A stretch of 64,000 bases of DNA from Treponema vincentii. GTDB taxonomy: Bacteria > Spirochaetota > Spirochaetia > Treponematales > Treponemataceae. Each line of letters starts with the position of its first letter. The stretch's first letter is position 1. Both the position numbers and the translations under genes were made by a program. The stretch is taken from contig NZ_CP048020.1 of the NCBI RefSeq assembly GCF_010365865.1, forward strand, positions 1,612,001-1,676,000, in the 5' to 3' direction. Shown one piece after another: positions 53,254 to 61,166 of the stretch. Below the pieces are notes generated by a model, which was not told where the DNA came from, searched no databases, and saw nothing but the letters and a program-made list of their open reading frames with translations.

Positions 53254-53361
53254 AAAAATGCTTTATAAAATTGTTTCCCATACATAACAACATACAACAA
53301 CGCAGCTGCAAAAGGCACAATCAGCTTTTAGGGGCTGCAAAAACAAACAAAGGAGGCTCAC

Positions 53362-54838
53362 ATGAGTGACCAACTCGCAACTGCAAAGATGCCGGAGCAC
53401 TTTAATGAAGGGAAATTTCCTTTAAAGAAGAGAGAATTCGGCGGCGTGCAGCCGTACATTCCGCTCGGCCCATTCAATTTACGCATTCCGCTGATCCATC
53501 ACGAATGGTCATGGACGGAAATGCTCGCTGCATTCTTTCTCGGCGTCGCTTGTCTCGGAGCAGGAACCGCTACCACAATGACGACTTTCGGGTTCGACAA
53601 TCCCGAAAATATCGCGGCACTGGGAATGACGGAGAACAGCGTCTTTTTGATGTCGCTGACATTCGGCGTACTAAACGCTATCTGTTATTATCTGCCGTCA
53701 TTACTTGGAGACCCCGTCGTCCCCGGGTGGATTACCCCCGCGCTCCCGCTTACCTTAAAGTATTTGGCACAATGGGAACTGCCTAACTACGCAACAGGAA
53801 ATGTTGACCGCGTCTATGCAATGATCGCCTTGCAAATGGTTGTAGCGCTTTTCTTCTTAGTGATGGGCGTGACCGGTATCGGACGTAAACTGGTCGATGC
53901 GGTACCACGCTCCATTAAGGCGGGTATCGTATTGGGCGCCGGCGTTACCGCAGGTATCAACGTATTCCAATCCCGTATGCCCAAAGCGCCGATTACCGTT
54001 GTCATAGCGGTATTGATGTCCTACTTCTTCTTGTTTAACTCGACCTTTGCGAAGGCTGCCTCAAAGAACAAGACATTAGATACGCTCCGCAACCAAGGCG
54101 TTGTTCCGGCACAAGTATTTGCCATCGTGTTGGCGCCGTTCCTTATCAGAGAAATAGCCGTGCCGAATATTCAATGGGGCTTTACGCCACTGTCTTTCGG
54201 TTTTGTGCTTGAACACTTCACCATTTTCGGCCTAGGGATGCCGGCTACAAAATTCTTCTTGGCGGCATTGCCGATGGCACTTACCGTCTATATTATTGCG
54301 TTCTCCGACTTTGTTCTTGCAAAAAGAAATTGTCACCGAGGCAACCGCTACCCGCGATGATGAAACCGTTATTTTCGATGCGGGACGATCAAATCTCGTG
54401 TCATTCCTGCGTAACGGCATCATGTCGCTCTTTGCACCGTGGGTTCCCATGTGCGGCCCACTTTGGGCATCGGGTCTGCTGACCATTACGGAACGCTACA
54501 AGAGAGGATACAAAACGCTGCATAGCTACTGGGATGGCGTCTGTACGTTCCGTGCCGCAACCGTTATTGCCGTTTTAATTCTTCCGCTCGTTACGCTTAT
54601 CCGTCCGGCTTTCGCTATATTCTTCGGCATTACGATGGGCGTTCAGGCTTTTGCCTGCGGTAACGTCGGAATGACAATGTGTACCAACCGTAATGAAAGA
54701 GGTATCGCCTGCGTTATTGCTTCGGCGCTCTGCTTCTATACCCCCGGATGGGCACTACTTATCGGCATTATCCTGTGGGCTGTTATCGAAGGCACCGAGC
54801 TCTTTGCAAAAAAATCCGACGCTCAGAGTGCCGCATAA
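53362..54838 (+). pseudogene. Second permease gene of the 4-hydroxybutyrate locus, frameshifted
   Basis: The first 332 codons (ending in the frame with KRNCHRGNRYPR) match the N-terminal two-thirds of the minus-strand permease, including SLLGDPVVPGWITPALPLTL. The remaining part begins in another frame at KEIVTEATATRDDE and continues to 54838. Removing one A from the A5 run at 54321-54325 gives FVLAKEIVTEA and one protein of about 490 residues. AAAGGAGG lies upstream of the start. As read it is probably nonfunctional, leaving the other permease as the working copy. Confidence 0.8.
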
Positions 54839-54875
54839 CTCCGGCAACAAAATCGTTTAAAAGGATCGGTATGAT

Positions 54876-55214
54876 ATGATGACATTACAAGAAGCGCCCT
54901 GCGCCGTTTATACCGTCAAAAAAATAAACGGCTCGCGCGATCTTAAAAGACGGATGGAAAACATGGGTATTGCAGCCGGCGCGGATGTGGAAGTGATCGA
55001 ACATACCAAAACCGTATGCCGGATTAAAACCGTTAAACGAGAAATAGAACTATCCATTGAAGAGGCTGCCTGTATCGGCGTTGGAGAACAGTTTAAACGA
55101 AACGGAGACCCTGTTTTGTTCAGCTGCTGCTCTTACGGCCGTGCAGGAGACCTCTGGGATAGGGCAAACGAAATTAATGAAAACGTACAACAAAAAGGAG
55201 ATGAAAGACCATGA
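54876..55214 (+). CDS. FeoA-domain protein
   Basis: A 112-residue protein with a FeoA/SH3-like beta-barrel domain (VKKINGSRDLKRRMENMGIAAGADVEVIEHTKT, then EIELSIEEAACIGV). FeoA domains modulate ferrous-iron transport or act as small regulatory domains. No FeoB is adjacent. Here it overlaps the alcohol dehydrogenase gene by four bases, which suggests a role with that iron-dependent enzyme. This is inference. AAGGA lies about ten bases upstream of the ATG. Confidence 0.8.
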   Translation: MMTLQEAPCAVYTVKKINGSRDLKRRMENMGIAAGADVEVIEHTKTVCRIKTVKREIELSIEEAACIGVGEQFKRNGDPVLFSCCSYGRAGDLWDRANEINENVQQKGDERP

Positions 55215-56323
55215 AACAGCTTGCGGTAAAACCTGAAATTCATAAGTTTGAAACGGCGAAAGAATTTGCGGAAGCGTTCAAACTCGGAAAAGACGATCTT
55301 GTTATCACAAACGAGTATATCTACAAACCGTTTTTCGGCGCATTGAACCTGCCTTGCGCGACGCTTTTTCAAGAAAAATACGGTGCGGGAGAACCTTCCG
55401 ACGATATGGTTGAAGCTATGTACAAAGATGTACACGGCAGCTATAAGCGTATTATCGCAATCGGCGGCGGAACCGTCATCGACATTTCGAAGTTTTTCTC
55501 CTTAAAGCACACCTCGCCGGTGTTGGACTTATACGACGGAAAGCAGGAAATCGTAAAGGGCAAAGAACTGATTATCGTACCGACTACCTGCGGTACCGGA
55601 TCGGAGGTAACCAATATCGCCGTACTCTCGCTGAATGCCCGCGGAACAAAAAAAGGCCTTGCGCACGATGCAATGTATGGCGACTATGCGGTGCTGATTC
55701 CCGAACTGCTGAAAGACTTGCCCTTTAAATTTTTTGCAACAAGCTCTATCGATGCATTGGTGCATTCTGTTGAATCATCGCTTTCACCCAAAGCAACGGA
55801 AAGCACAAAGCTGTTCGGATACAAAGCTATCGAGATGATTTTAAAAGGCTATAAAGAAATCGAGAAAAGCAGCCCCGATGCACGGCTTCCGCTGTTAAGT
55901 GATTTCCTGCTTGCATCTAACTATGCAGGTATCGCATTTAGCATTGCAGGATGCGCAGCGGTTCACGCGATGAGCTATCCGATCGGTGCAACCTTCCATG
56001 TCGCTCACGGTGAATCGAACTACGCGATGTTTACCGGCGTCTTGAAAAATTATCTTGAAATTAAAAAAGACGGCGAGATTGCAAAACTGAACCGATTTAT
56101 GGCCGATATTCTCGGATGTGATACGGCACATGTCTACGATGCGTTGGAAAAGCTGCTCAACTGTCTGCTCAAAAAGAAACCGCTGCACGAATACGGTATG
56201 AAAAAAGAGCAGATTGCCGAATTTGCCGACAGCGTCATTGCAAATCAGCAGCGCCTTATGGCAAATAACTTTGTGTTCCTTGACAGAGACCGGCTGATTA
56301 AAATCTATACCGAATTATTTTAA
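55211..56323 (+). CDS. 4hbD: 4-hydroxybutyrate dehydrogenase (iron-containing alcohol dehydrogenase)
   Basis: Reduces succinate semialdehyde to 4-hydroxybutyrate or the reverse. The 370-residue protein is a group III iron ADH: IIAIGGGTVIDISKFFSL (NAD-binding GGG), VPTTCGTGSEVTNIAVL, and the metal region HAMSYPIGATFHVAHGESNYAMF with several His. Its assignment to 4-hydroxybutyrate rests on the neighbouring abfD and abfT. AAAAAGGAG lies upstream. Its start overlaps the FeoA gene. Confidence 0.9.
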   Translation: MKQLAVKPEIHKFETAKEFAEAFKLGKDDLVITNEYIYKPFFGALNLPCATLFQEKYGAGEPSDDMVEAMYKDVHGSYKRIIAIGGGTVIDISKFFSLKHTSPVLDLYDGKQEIVKGKELIIVPTTCGTGSEVTNIAVLSLNARGTKKGLAHDAMYGDYAVLIPELLKDLPFKFFATSSIDALVHSVESSLSPKATESTKLFGYKAIEMILKGYKEIEKSSPDARLPLLSDFLLASNYAGIAFSIAGCAAVHAMSYPIGATFHVAHGESNYAMFTGVLKNYLEIKKDGEIAKLNRFMADILGCDTAHVYDALEKLLNCLLKKKPLHEYGMKKEQIAEFADSVIANQQRLMANNFVFLDRDRLIKIYTELF

Positions 56324-56335
56324 AGTACGGGGAAC

Positions 56336-56374
56336 GGGGATATCCGAAAAGTTGGTTACTTTTCGAATATCCCC
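56336..56374 (+). terminator. Hairpin with loop TTGGTTA after 4hbD
   Basis: Arms 56336-56351 (GGGGATATCCGAAAAG) and 56359-56374 pair almost completely around TTGGTTA. The same loop and inner stem occur at 20246-20284. It lies 13 bases after the 4hbD stop, so termination or 3'-end protection is likely. Confidence 0.55.
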
Positions 56375-56448
56375 GACATTAAAACCCCTCTAAACACCTG
56401 TCATTGACATTTCAAGCGGAATCATCGAGAATATCTTCACGAGGCACT

Positions 56449-58629
56449 ATGATACTACAAAAAAATACTGACCAACACCGTTGGAATTTTTCGCGCTTCG
56501 GCGGTGTTACACAGGTCATCTTGAAGGATGCAGATGATATCACGCATTTGTACGAACTTGATCAGAAATTATGGACAGTTTTGGCAATGCCAACTCAGGG
56601 GATATTTTTTGATCCTAAGACGATTTCGCTGCTTGATTATGATGGTGACGGATTCATCCGTCCACCTGAAATTCTCGCTACCGTTGATTGGATTAATACT
56701 CAGCTTTCCGATATTTCTTTGTTGCTGGAGGAAGGAGATTCCGTACCGCTTGAATTGATTAAGGATGAGACGCTTCGCGCCAGTGCTCGTTGGTTACTGG
56801 ATCATATCAAAAAGAATGATGCACAAGAAATTTCGATAGCGGATATAGAAACACAAAAAAAATTTTTTGATGCACATATACCGGACTGTAATGCACCGAT
56901 AGCAGCCGATGAATCGGATGATGATAAGCTAAAACAGATCATCAATATTGCCATTGCCTCTTGTATTGCAAATGGTACACTTACAGACGGAGTTCAACAA
57001 CGTATCCTGCAAGATTTAATGGCCGATGCGGAGGCATTTTTAGCATGGCAGATTTCTTTGAAAGAAGAAGGGATTCTGCCGCTTGATCTGGAACATACCC
57101 AAAAAGCCGCAGCGGCGCTCGCCGCTATAAAAGAAAAGGTGGAAGATTATTTTTTACGCTGTACATTAACCGAGTATGCACCAGACAAGGCTGCTGCCTT
57201 ATCAGCAGACGAACAGGTATTCCAACAACTTGCAACCGAAAGTATTCATTACGATAATGAAGCGCTGTATGCATTACCCCTCGCCGCAGCAGCCGCTGAT
57301 AACCCATTACCCCTGACAAAAGGAATCAATCCTGCATGGAAAGCAAAACTACAAACCTTTGTAGAAGATACCGTTACACCGCTGCTCGGGCACAAAGAAT
57401 GCATTACACAAGATGAGTTTGCCCTCATAGTGCAGAAACTGACACCGTATCAGGGACGTTTGAGCGGGAAACCTACTACACCGGTAGCGTTGCTCAGTGT
57501 TCCGTTCTTACAAGCGCTTATCAACGGCGAAAAACAAGGAGAAGTATCCTCGTTAATTCGATATGCATTAACGATAGAAAAAGAACGCGGAAATGTATCT
57601 AATTTGGAAAAACTCGTGCTCCTACGCCGCGATTTTGTTACGTTATTGAAAAACTATATCAGCTTCAGCGACTTTTATGAGGGTAAAGGTTCGGTTTTTC
57701 AAGCCGGCGTATTGTATTTTGATACACGTGCAGCAGACTTATGCTTTGAACTTAACGGAGATGCTCGCCATGCGACCTTGGATACGCTTTCCGGTGCCTA
57801 TTTGGTATACTGCGATATCAGCCGCAAGGGAGAAACCACTAAAAAAATCGTTGCCTTGTTTACAAACGGTGATAGCGACAATATCGTAATCGGTCGAAAC
57901 GGTATTTTCTACGACCGCGCCGGCAAGGATTGGAACGCAGTTGTTACAAAAGTCATTGCCAACCCAATCAGTGTCCGGCAGGCATTCTTCATGCCGTATA
58001 AGCAATTAGCTGCGATGATAGAAACGCAAATTGCAGCACGAGCTGCAGCAGGAGAAGCGAAATCAGCCGATTTGCTTTCCAAGACGGCTGCCACCGTCAC
58101 AACCGCTGACAAGCAAGCTGTTGCCGGTACAGCCCCAGCGACTGCGGCACCGACAGCAGCCAAAAAACTCGACTTAGGAACCATTGCCTTGATCGGTACT
58201 GCATTAGGCGGTATTTCAGCCTTAATCGGCAGCATTCTGCAAGCATTATTCGGATTAGGATTTTGGGTTCCGCTCGGACTTATCGGTATTTTGCTCTGTA
58301 TTTCCAGTCCGTCGATGATTTTAGCTTCGACGAAATTGCGGAAACGCAGTATTGCTCCGATTCTTGAAGCAAACGGCTGGGCGATAAATATCCGCACAAG
58401 AATTAATATTCCGTTCGGAACTCAGCTTACCCAACTCGCCGCTATTCCATTCGGCAGCATCGTGGTTCCCATCGATCCCTTTGCCGATAAGAAAAACGGG
58501 CGAAAAGCGGTGTTTATCATACTCGGAATCTTAATCGTCGGAATTGCTGCTTTCTGCTACTTAAAATTCGGTTTGCATTTCCGTTTTTCTGAAATATCGA
58601 CTTATTTAAAAAATCTCAATAATAAATAA
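56449..58629 (+). CDS. EF-hand-containing C-terminally membrane-anchored protein, unknown
   Basis: I do not recognise this protein of about 726 residues. An EF-hand-like loop DYDGDGFIRPPE (about residues 63-74) has Asp at positions 1, 3 and 5 and Glu at 12, suggesting calcium binding. The C-terminal 150 residues contain two hydrophobic pairs (TIALIGTALGGISALIGSILQALFG and VFIILGILIVGIAAFCYL region). The middle is helical with an Ala/Pro-rich linker. No signal peptide is present. Start 56449 has GAGG seven bases upstream. Confidence 0.75.
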   Translation: MILQKNTDQHRWNFSRFGGVTQVILKDADDITHLYELDQKLWTVLAMPTQGIFFDPKTISLLDYDGDGFIRPPEILATVDWINTQLSDISLLLEEGDSVPLELIKDETLRASARWLLDHIKKNDAQEISIADIETQKKFFDAHIPDCNAPIAADESDDDKLKQIINIAIASCIANGTLTDGVQQRILQDLMADAEAFLAWQISLKEEGILPLDLEHTQKAAAALAAIKEKVEDYFLRCTLTEYAPDKAAALSADEQVFQQLATESIHYDNEALYALPLAAAAADNPLPLTKGINPAWKAKLQTFVEDTVTPLLGHKECITQDEFALIVQKLTPYQGRLSGKPTTPVALLSVPFLQALINGEKQGEVSSLIRYALTIEKERGNVSNLEKLVLLRRDFVTLLKNYISFSDFYEGKGSVFQAGVLYFDTRAADLCFELNGDARHATLDTLSGAYLVYCDISRKGETTKKIVALFTNGDSDNIVIGRNGIFYDRAGKDWNAVVTKVIANPISVRQAFFMPYKQLAAMIETQIAARAAAGEAKSADLLSKTAATVTTADKQAVAGTAPATAAPTAAKKLDLGTIALIGTALGGISALIGSILQALFGLGFWVPLGLIGILLCISSPSMILASTKLRKRSIAPILEANGWAINIRTRINIPFGTQLTQLAAIPFGSIVVPIDPFADKKNGRKAVFIILGILIVGIAAFCYLKFGLHFRFSEISTYLKNLNNK

Positions 58630-58637
58630 ACAATCAG

Positions 58638-58666
58638 TATCCCCCGATGCTCTGCGTCGGGGGATA
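58638..58666 (+). terminator. GC-rich hairpin after the EF-hand gene
   Basis: A 10-bp stem (TATCCCCCGA/TCGGGGGATA) with a nine-base loop follows the stop codon. It has no T-run, so its role as a terminator is probable but not certain. Confidence 0.5.
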
Positions 58667-58796
58667 AAACTGTGCACGAGCCTATGCGCGTTCGCTTACG
58701 AAACAGGACGCAAAACAGCCGTATCTTTGTTCGGAATGCATCAGAAATATCAATACTGTATACCAATTATTCGATTAGACATTATGCGGTGGGATA

Positions 58797-58870
58797 TGGG
58801 CAATGCTGGAATCGAACCAGCGACCCCAAGCGTGTCATGCTTGTACTCTAACCAACTGAGCTAATTGCCC
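58797..58870 (-). tRNA. trnV: tRNA-Val (anticodon GAC)
   Basis: The minus strand folds into a cloverleaf: acceptor GGGCAAT/ATTGCCC, D-arm GCTC...GAGT with the GTTGGTTA loop, anticodon stem CAAGC/GCTTG with loop ATGACAC (anticodon GAC), variable GGGTC and T-arm GCTGG/CCAGC around TTCGATT. No CCA is encoded. It reads valine codons GUC and GUU. It stands alone, upstream of RNase Z on the opposite strand. Confidence 0.95.
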
Positions 58871-58912
58871 GCATTCGATAAATAACAAAAAAGAGTTTAT
58901 CTTATTTTACTA

Positions 58913-58941
58913 TTTACGTCAAGTCCCAAAATAGGTATACT
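58913..58941 (+). promoter_or_regulatory. Sigma-70-like promoter of rnz
   Basis: TTTACG (58913-58918) and TATACT (58936-58941) are 17 bp apart. The start codon at 58953 is only about 11 bases after the -10 and has no ribosome-binding site, so the transcript may be leaderless. Confidence 0.5.
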
Positions 58942-58952
58942 ATTTTCCATCT

Positions 58953-59879
58953 ATGAATCTTGAAGCATTTATCTTGGGCTGCGGGGGCATGATGCCTTTA
59001 CCGTACCGTCATCTTACTTCGGTGCTGCTTCGCCGTGAGGGCGATTTATTTCTTTTTGATGCAGGCGAAGGCACGCAAGTTTCCCTACGCCGCCTCAACC
59101 TCCGATGGAAAAAAATCAATACCATCTTTATCAGTCATACCCATGCGGATCATGTAACGGGATTGCCCGGCATTCTGATGTTATCGGCACAGGTTGACCG
59201 CGATGAGCCACTTTACATTATCGGCCCGCCGAAAATTAAAGAATACGTCGAAACAAGCCGGCAAGTTCTCGATATGTATATCAATTACGAAATCATTATC
59301 CAAGAAATTACCGAACCCGGCATTGTGTATAAAACCGATGAGTTTCAAGTGCGGGCATTCTGGCTTGAGCATACTAAGCCGTGTCTCGGCTATGTATTTG
59401 AGGAATTTCCCCGGCCGGGAGCCTTCGATCCCGAAGCAGCACGCAGGCTTAATGTCCCATGCGGACCGCTCTGGTCAAAGCTGCAGGCAGGAATGGCCGT
59501 AGAAGCGGCAGACGGTACTGTCGTAGAAAGCAGCCAAGTACTCGGACCGCCTCGAAATGGCAGAAAATTCGGATTTGTAACCGATACAAAATATCTCCCG
59601 AGCATCGCACCGGAGGTTGCCGGATCCGACTTCTTAGTCTGCGAATCCATGTTTGCAAAAGGAATGGAACAAGATGCTGCCGAAAAAAAACACATGACTT
59701 GTACTCAGGCAGCCCAAATTGCACGAGACGCTGCAGTAAAAAAAATGGCACTCATTCACTACAGTCCTCGTTATACGGATCATGACTTAAAGCAGCTTTT
59801 AAAAGACGCACAGGAAATATTCCCCAATACGGTGTTATCAAAAGACCGGATGGTAGAAACTATCGAATATACAGATTAA
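58953..59879 (+). CDS. rnz: Ribonuclease Z
   Basis: Processes the 3' end of tRNA precursors. The 308-residue protein has the RNase Z metal motif SHTHADHVTGLPGIL (HxHxDH at about residues 62-67), the N-terminal FDAGEGTQVSLRR and the late HYSPRYTD with the metal-binding His. Such an enzyme is needed because the neighbouring tRNA-Val lacks an encoded CCA. Two A8 runs (near 59683 and 59738) read in frame. Confidence 0.95.
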   Translation: MNLEAFILGCGGMMPLPYRHLTSVLLRREGDLFLFDAGEGTQVSLRRLNLRWKKINTIFISHTHADHVTGLPGILMLSAQVDRDEPLYIIGPPKIKEYVETSRQVLDMYINYEIIIQEITEPGIVYKTDEFQVRAFWLEHTKPCLGYVFEEFPRPGAFDPEAARRLNVPCGPLWSKLQAGMAVEAADGTVVESSQVLGPPRNGRKFGFVTDTKYLPSIAPEVAGSDFLVCESMFAKGMEQDAAEKKHMTCTQAAQIARDAAVKKMALIHYSPRYTDHDLKQLLKDAQEIFPNTVLSKDRMVETIEYTD

Positions 59880-59887
59880 ACACCGGA

Positions 59888-59921
59888 CATCTCTAAAAGC
59901 TCATTGAGTTTTTAAGAGATG
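59888..59921. terminator. Bidirectional hairpin between rnz and surface-protein gene
   Basis: CATCTCT (59888-59894) pairs with AGAGATG (59915-59921), with further A/T pairing inside. It separates convergent genes and has T- or A-rich flanks on both sides, consistent with termination of both. Confidence 0.55.
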
Positions 59922-59930
59922 CTTAACTTT

Positions 59931-61166
59931 TTAGAATTCCCACCCGATACCCAGCTGCGGTTGGATGATATATTTCGGAAATCCGTTTCCCCTTCGAATC
60001 GGAATAAGATGATCAAGATTAACTTCGATATATAGCTTTTTATACACATATGCATACAAGGCCGTACCAACATTGAATGTTAATCCCCAATACCATGCCT
60101 TCTCACTTGTCAGTTTTTCCGTTGTATTAGTTGTATTATAGGTAAACTGGGTATTTACGAGAAACATCGTACCAAATCCGGCATGTGCATCGAATATCAA
60201 TCGATGTTTAATAATGGGATAGAAATAAGCAGCATTCAGTTGAGCAAATAATATTCCTGCATTGAGCGTATACCCATCGGTTTTATTTCTTAAATAGGCT
60301 CCTGAACCGGTAAAATTAAAACCGAAATTTCCGTAAAACCGCTTTATCGGAGCAACAGTCAGCCGGATACCGCCAGCCAAAGGTGCAATACTTGTGTTGA
60401 AATAATCTTTTTTTGCTAATATTCGGTTACCGATAAAACCGTTAAAAACATAGTTACCTGAAATAAATATATCAATCGGCTTCTGAAATCGGAACACAAT
60501 ACCGTCTTTTTCTGCCGAAAGGTCACTCGGATCAACTGCTGCAAATGTATAAGTTCCCGGATTTGCTCTCAAAAACTCAAAAGAGACGACTGCATGCGTA
60601 CCGTTGTCCTTTAACTCAATCACAGTTCCATTTAAAACAGATCCGCTAAGATCATTTTTAAGGACAAAAGCCGTATCTTCATGAAAATTTTTACCGGTTA
60701 TAGTAAGTGTTTGATCTTCCAACTCATCGAAGTTGATAACTTGCGGAGAGACCGTCGAAACTTCCGGTTGATACGCAATACGAATGGCAAAGTTACGATA
60801 CTCGCTCGACTCTTCTTTTTGGCCTAAAAGATTGATAACCCGCACACGGAAACGGTAATCCCCCGGAGACAAAGAAACGTCTACATAATTCGTTTTTACA
60901 GTACGTTTATCTATCACACGCCATACTTTCGTTTTTTTATCTTGCTGTTCAAGGTCAAATTCAAACCCCAAAATATCATCCAACTTCTCCCAAGAAAGGC
61001 GCTGTACAAGCGTAACACCTTTATCGGTTTCTTTAAGGAAATAATTTTTCTTTTCATCCACCGTTTTTTTTGTTTCTTGGGCAGAGGAAGAGAGTTGTTG
61101 CGCCGGTAACGGAATAAAACAAAAAAAGAGGATACCGGCAAGTAGTAAGCCGTACTTATTTTCCAT
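59931..61166 (-). CDS. Putative surface/outer-membrane protein with IPT-like module
   Basis: The precursor is about 411 residues. It has a signal peptide (MENKYGLLLAGILFFCFIPLPAQ region), a fibronectin-like region (about 50-125, with the LSPGDYRFRVRVINLLGQKEES motif), an IPT/TIG-like module (VSPQVINFDELEDQTLTITGKNF) and a C-terminal barrel-like part ending in the aromatic GIGWEF. I start at 61166 because GGGAG lies upstream; the longer frame from 61184 overlaps the FecR gene further. It is probably exported with the FecR-domain protein upstream. Confidence 0.8.
   Translation of the reverse strand: MENKYGLLLAGILFFCFIPLPAQQLSSSAQETKKTVDEKKNYFLKETDKGVTLVQRLSWEKLDDILGFEFDLEQQDKKTKVWRVIDKRTVKTNYVDVSLSPGDYRFRVRVINLLGQKEESSEYRNFAIRIAYQPEVSTVSPQVINFDELEDQTLTITGKNFHEDTAFVLKNDLSGSVLNGTVIELKDNGTHAVVSFEFLRANPGTYTFAAVDPSDLSAEKDGIVFRFQKPIDIFISGNYVFNGFIGNRILAKKDYFNTSIAPLAGGIRLTVAPIKRFYGNFGFNFTGSGAYLRNKTDGYTLNAGILFAQLNAAYFYPIIKHRLIFDAHAGFGTMFLVNTQFTYNTTNTTEKLTSEKAWYWGLTFNVGTALYAYVYKKLYIEVNLDHLIPIRRGNGFPKYIIQPQLGIGWEF

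Noticed and set aside
53152-53361. Third sigma-54 promoter upstream of the second permease
   Set aside because: AGGCAC followed by AATCA and GCTTT lacks the TTGC box and the first T, so it does not meet the consensus.
54876-55214. Ferrous iron transporter operon
   Set aside because: Only a FeoA domain is present; no FeoB GTPase or membrane permease is next to it.
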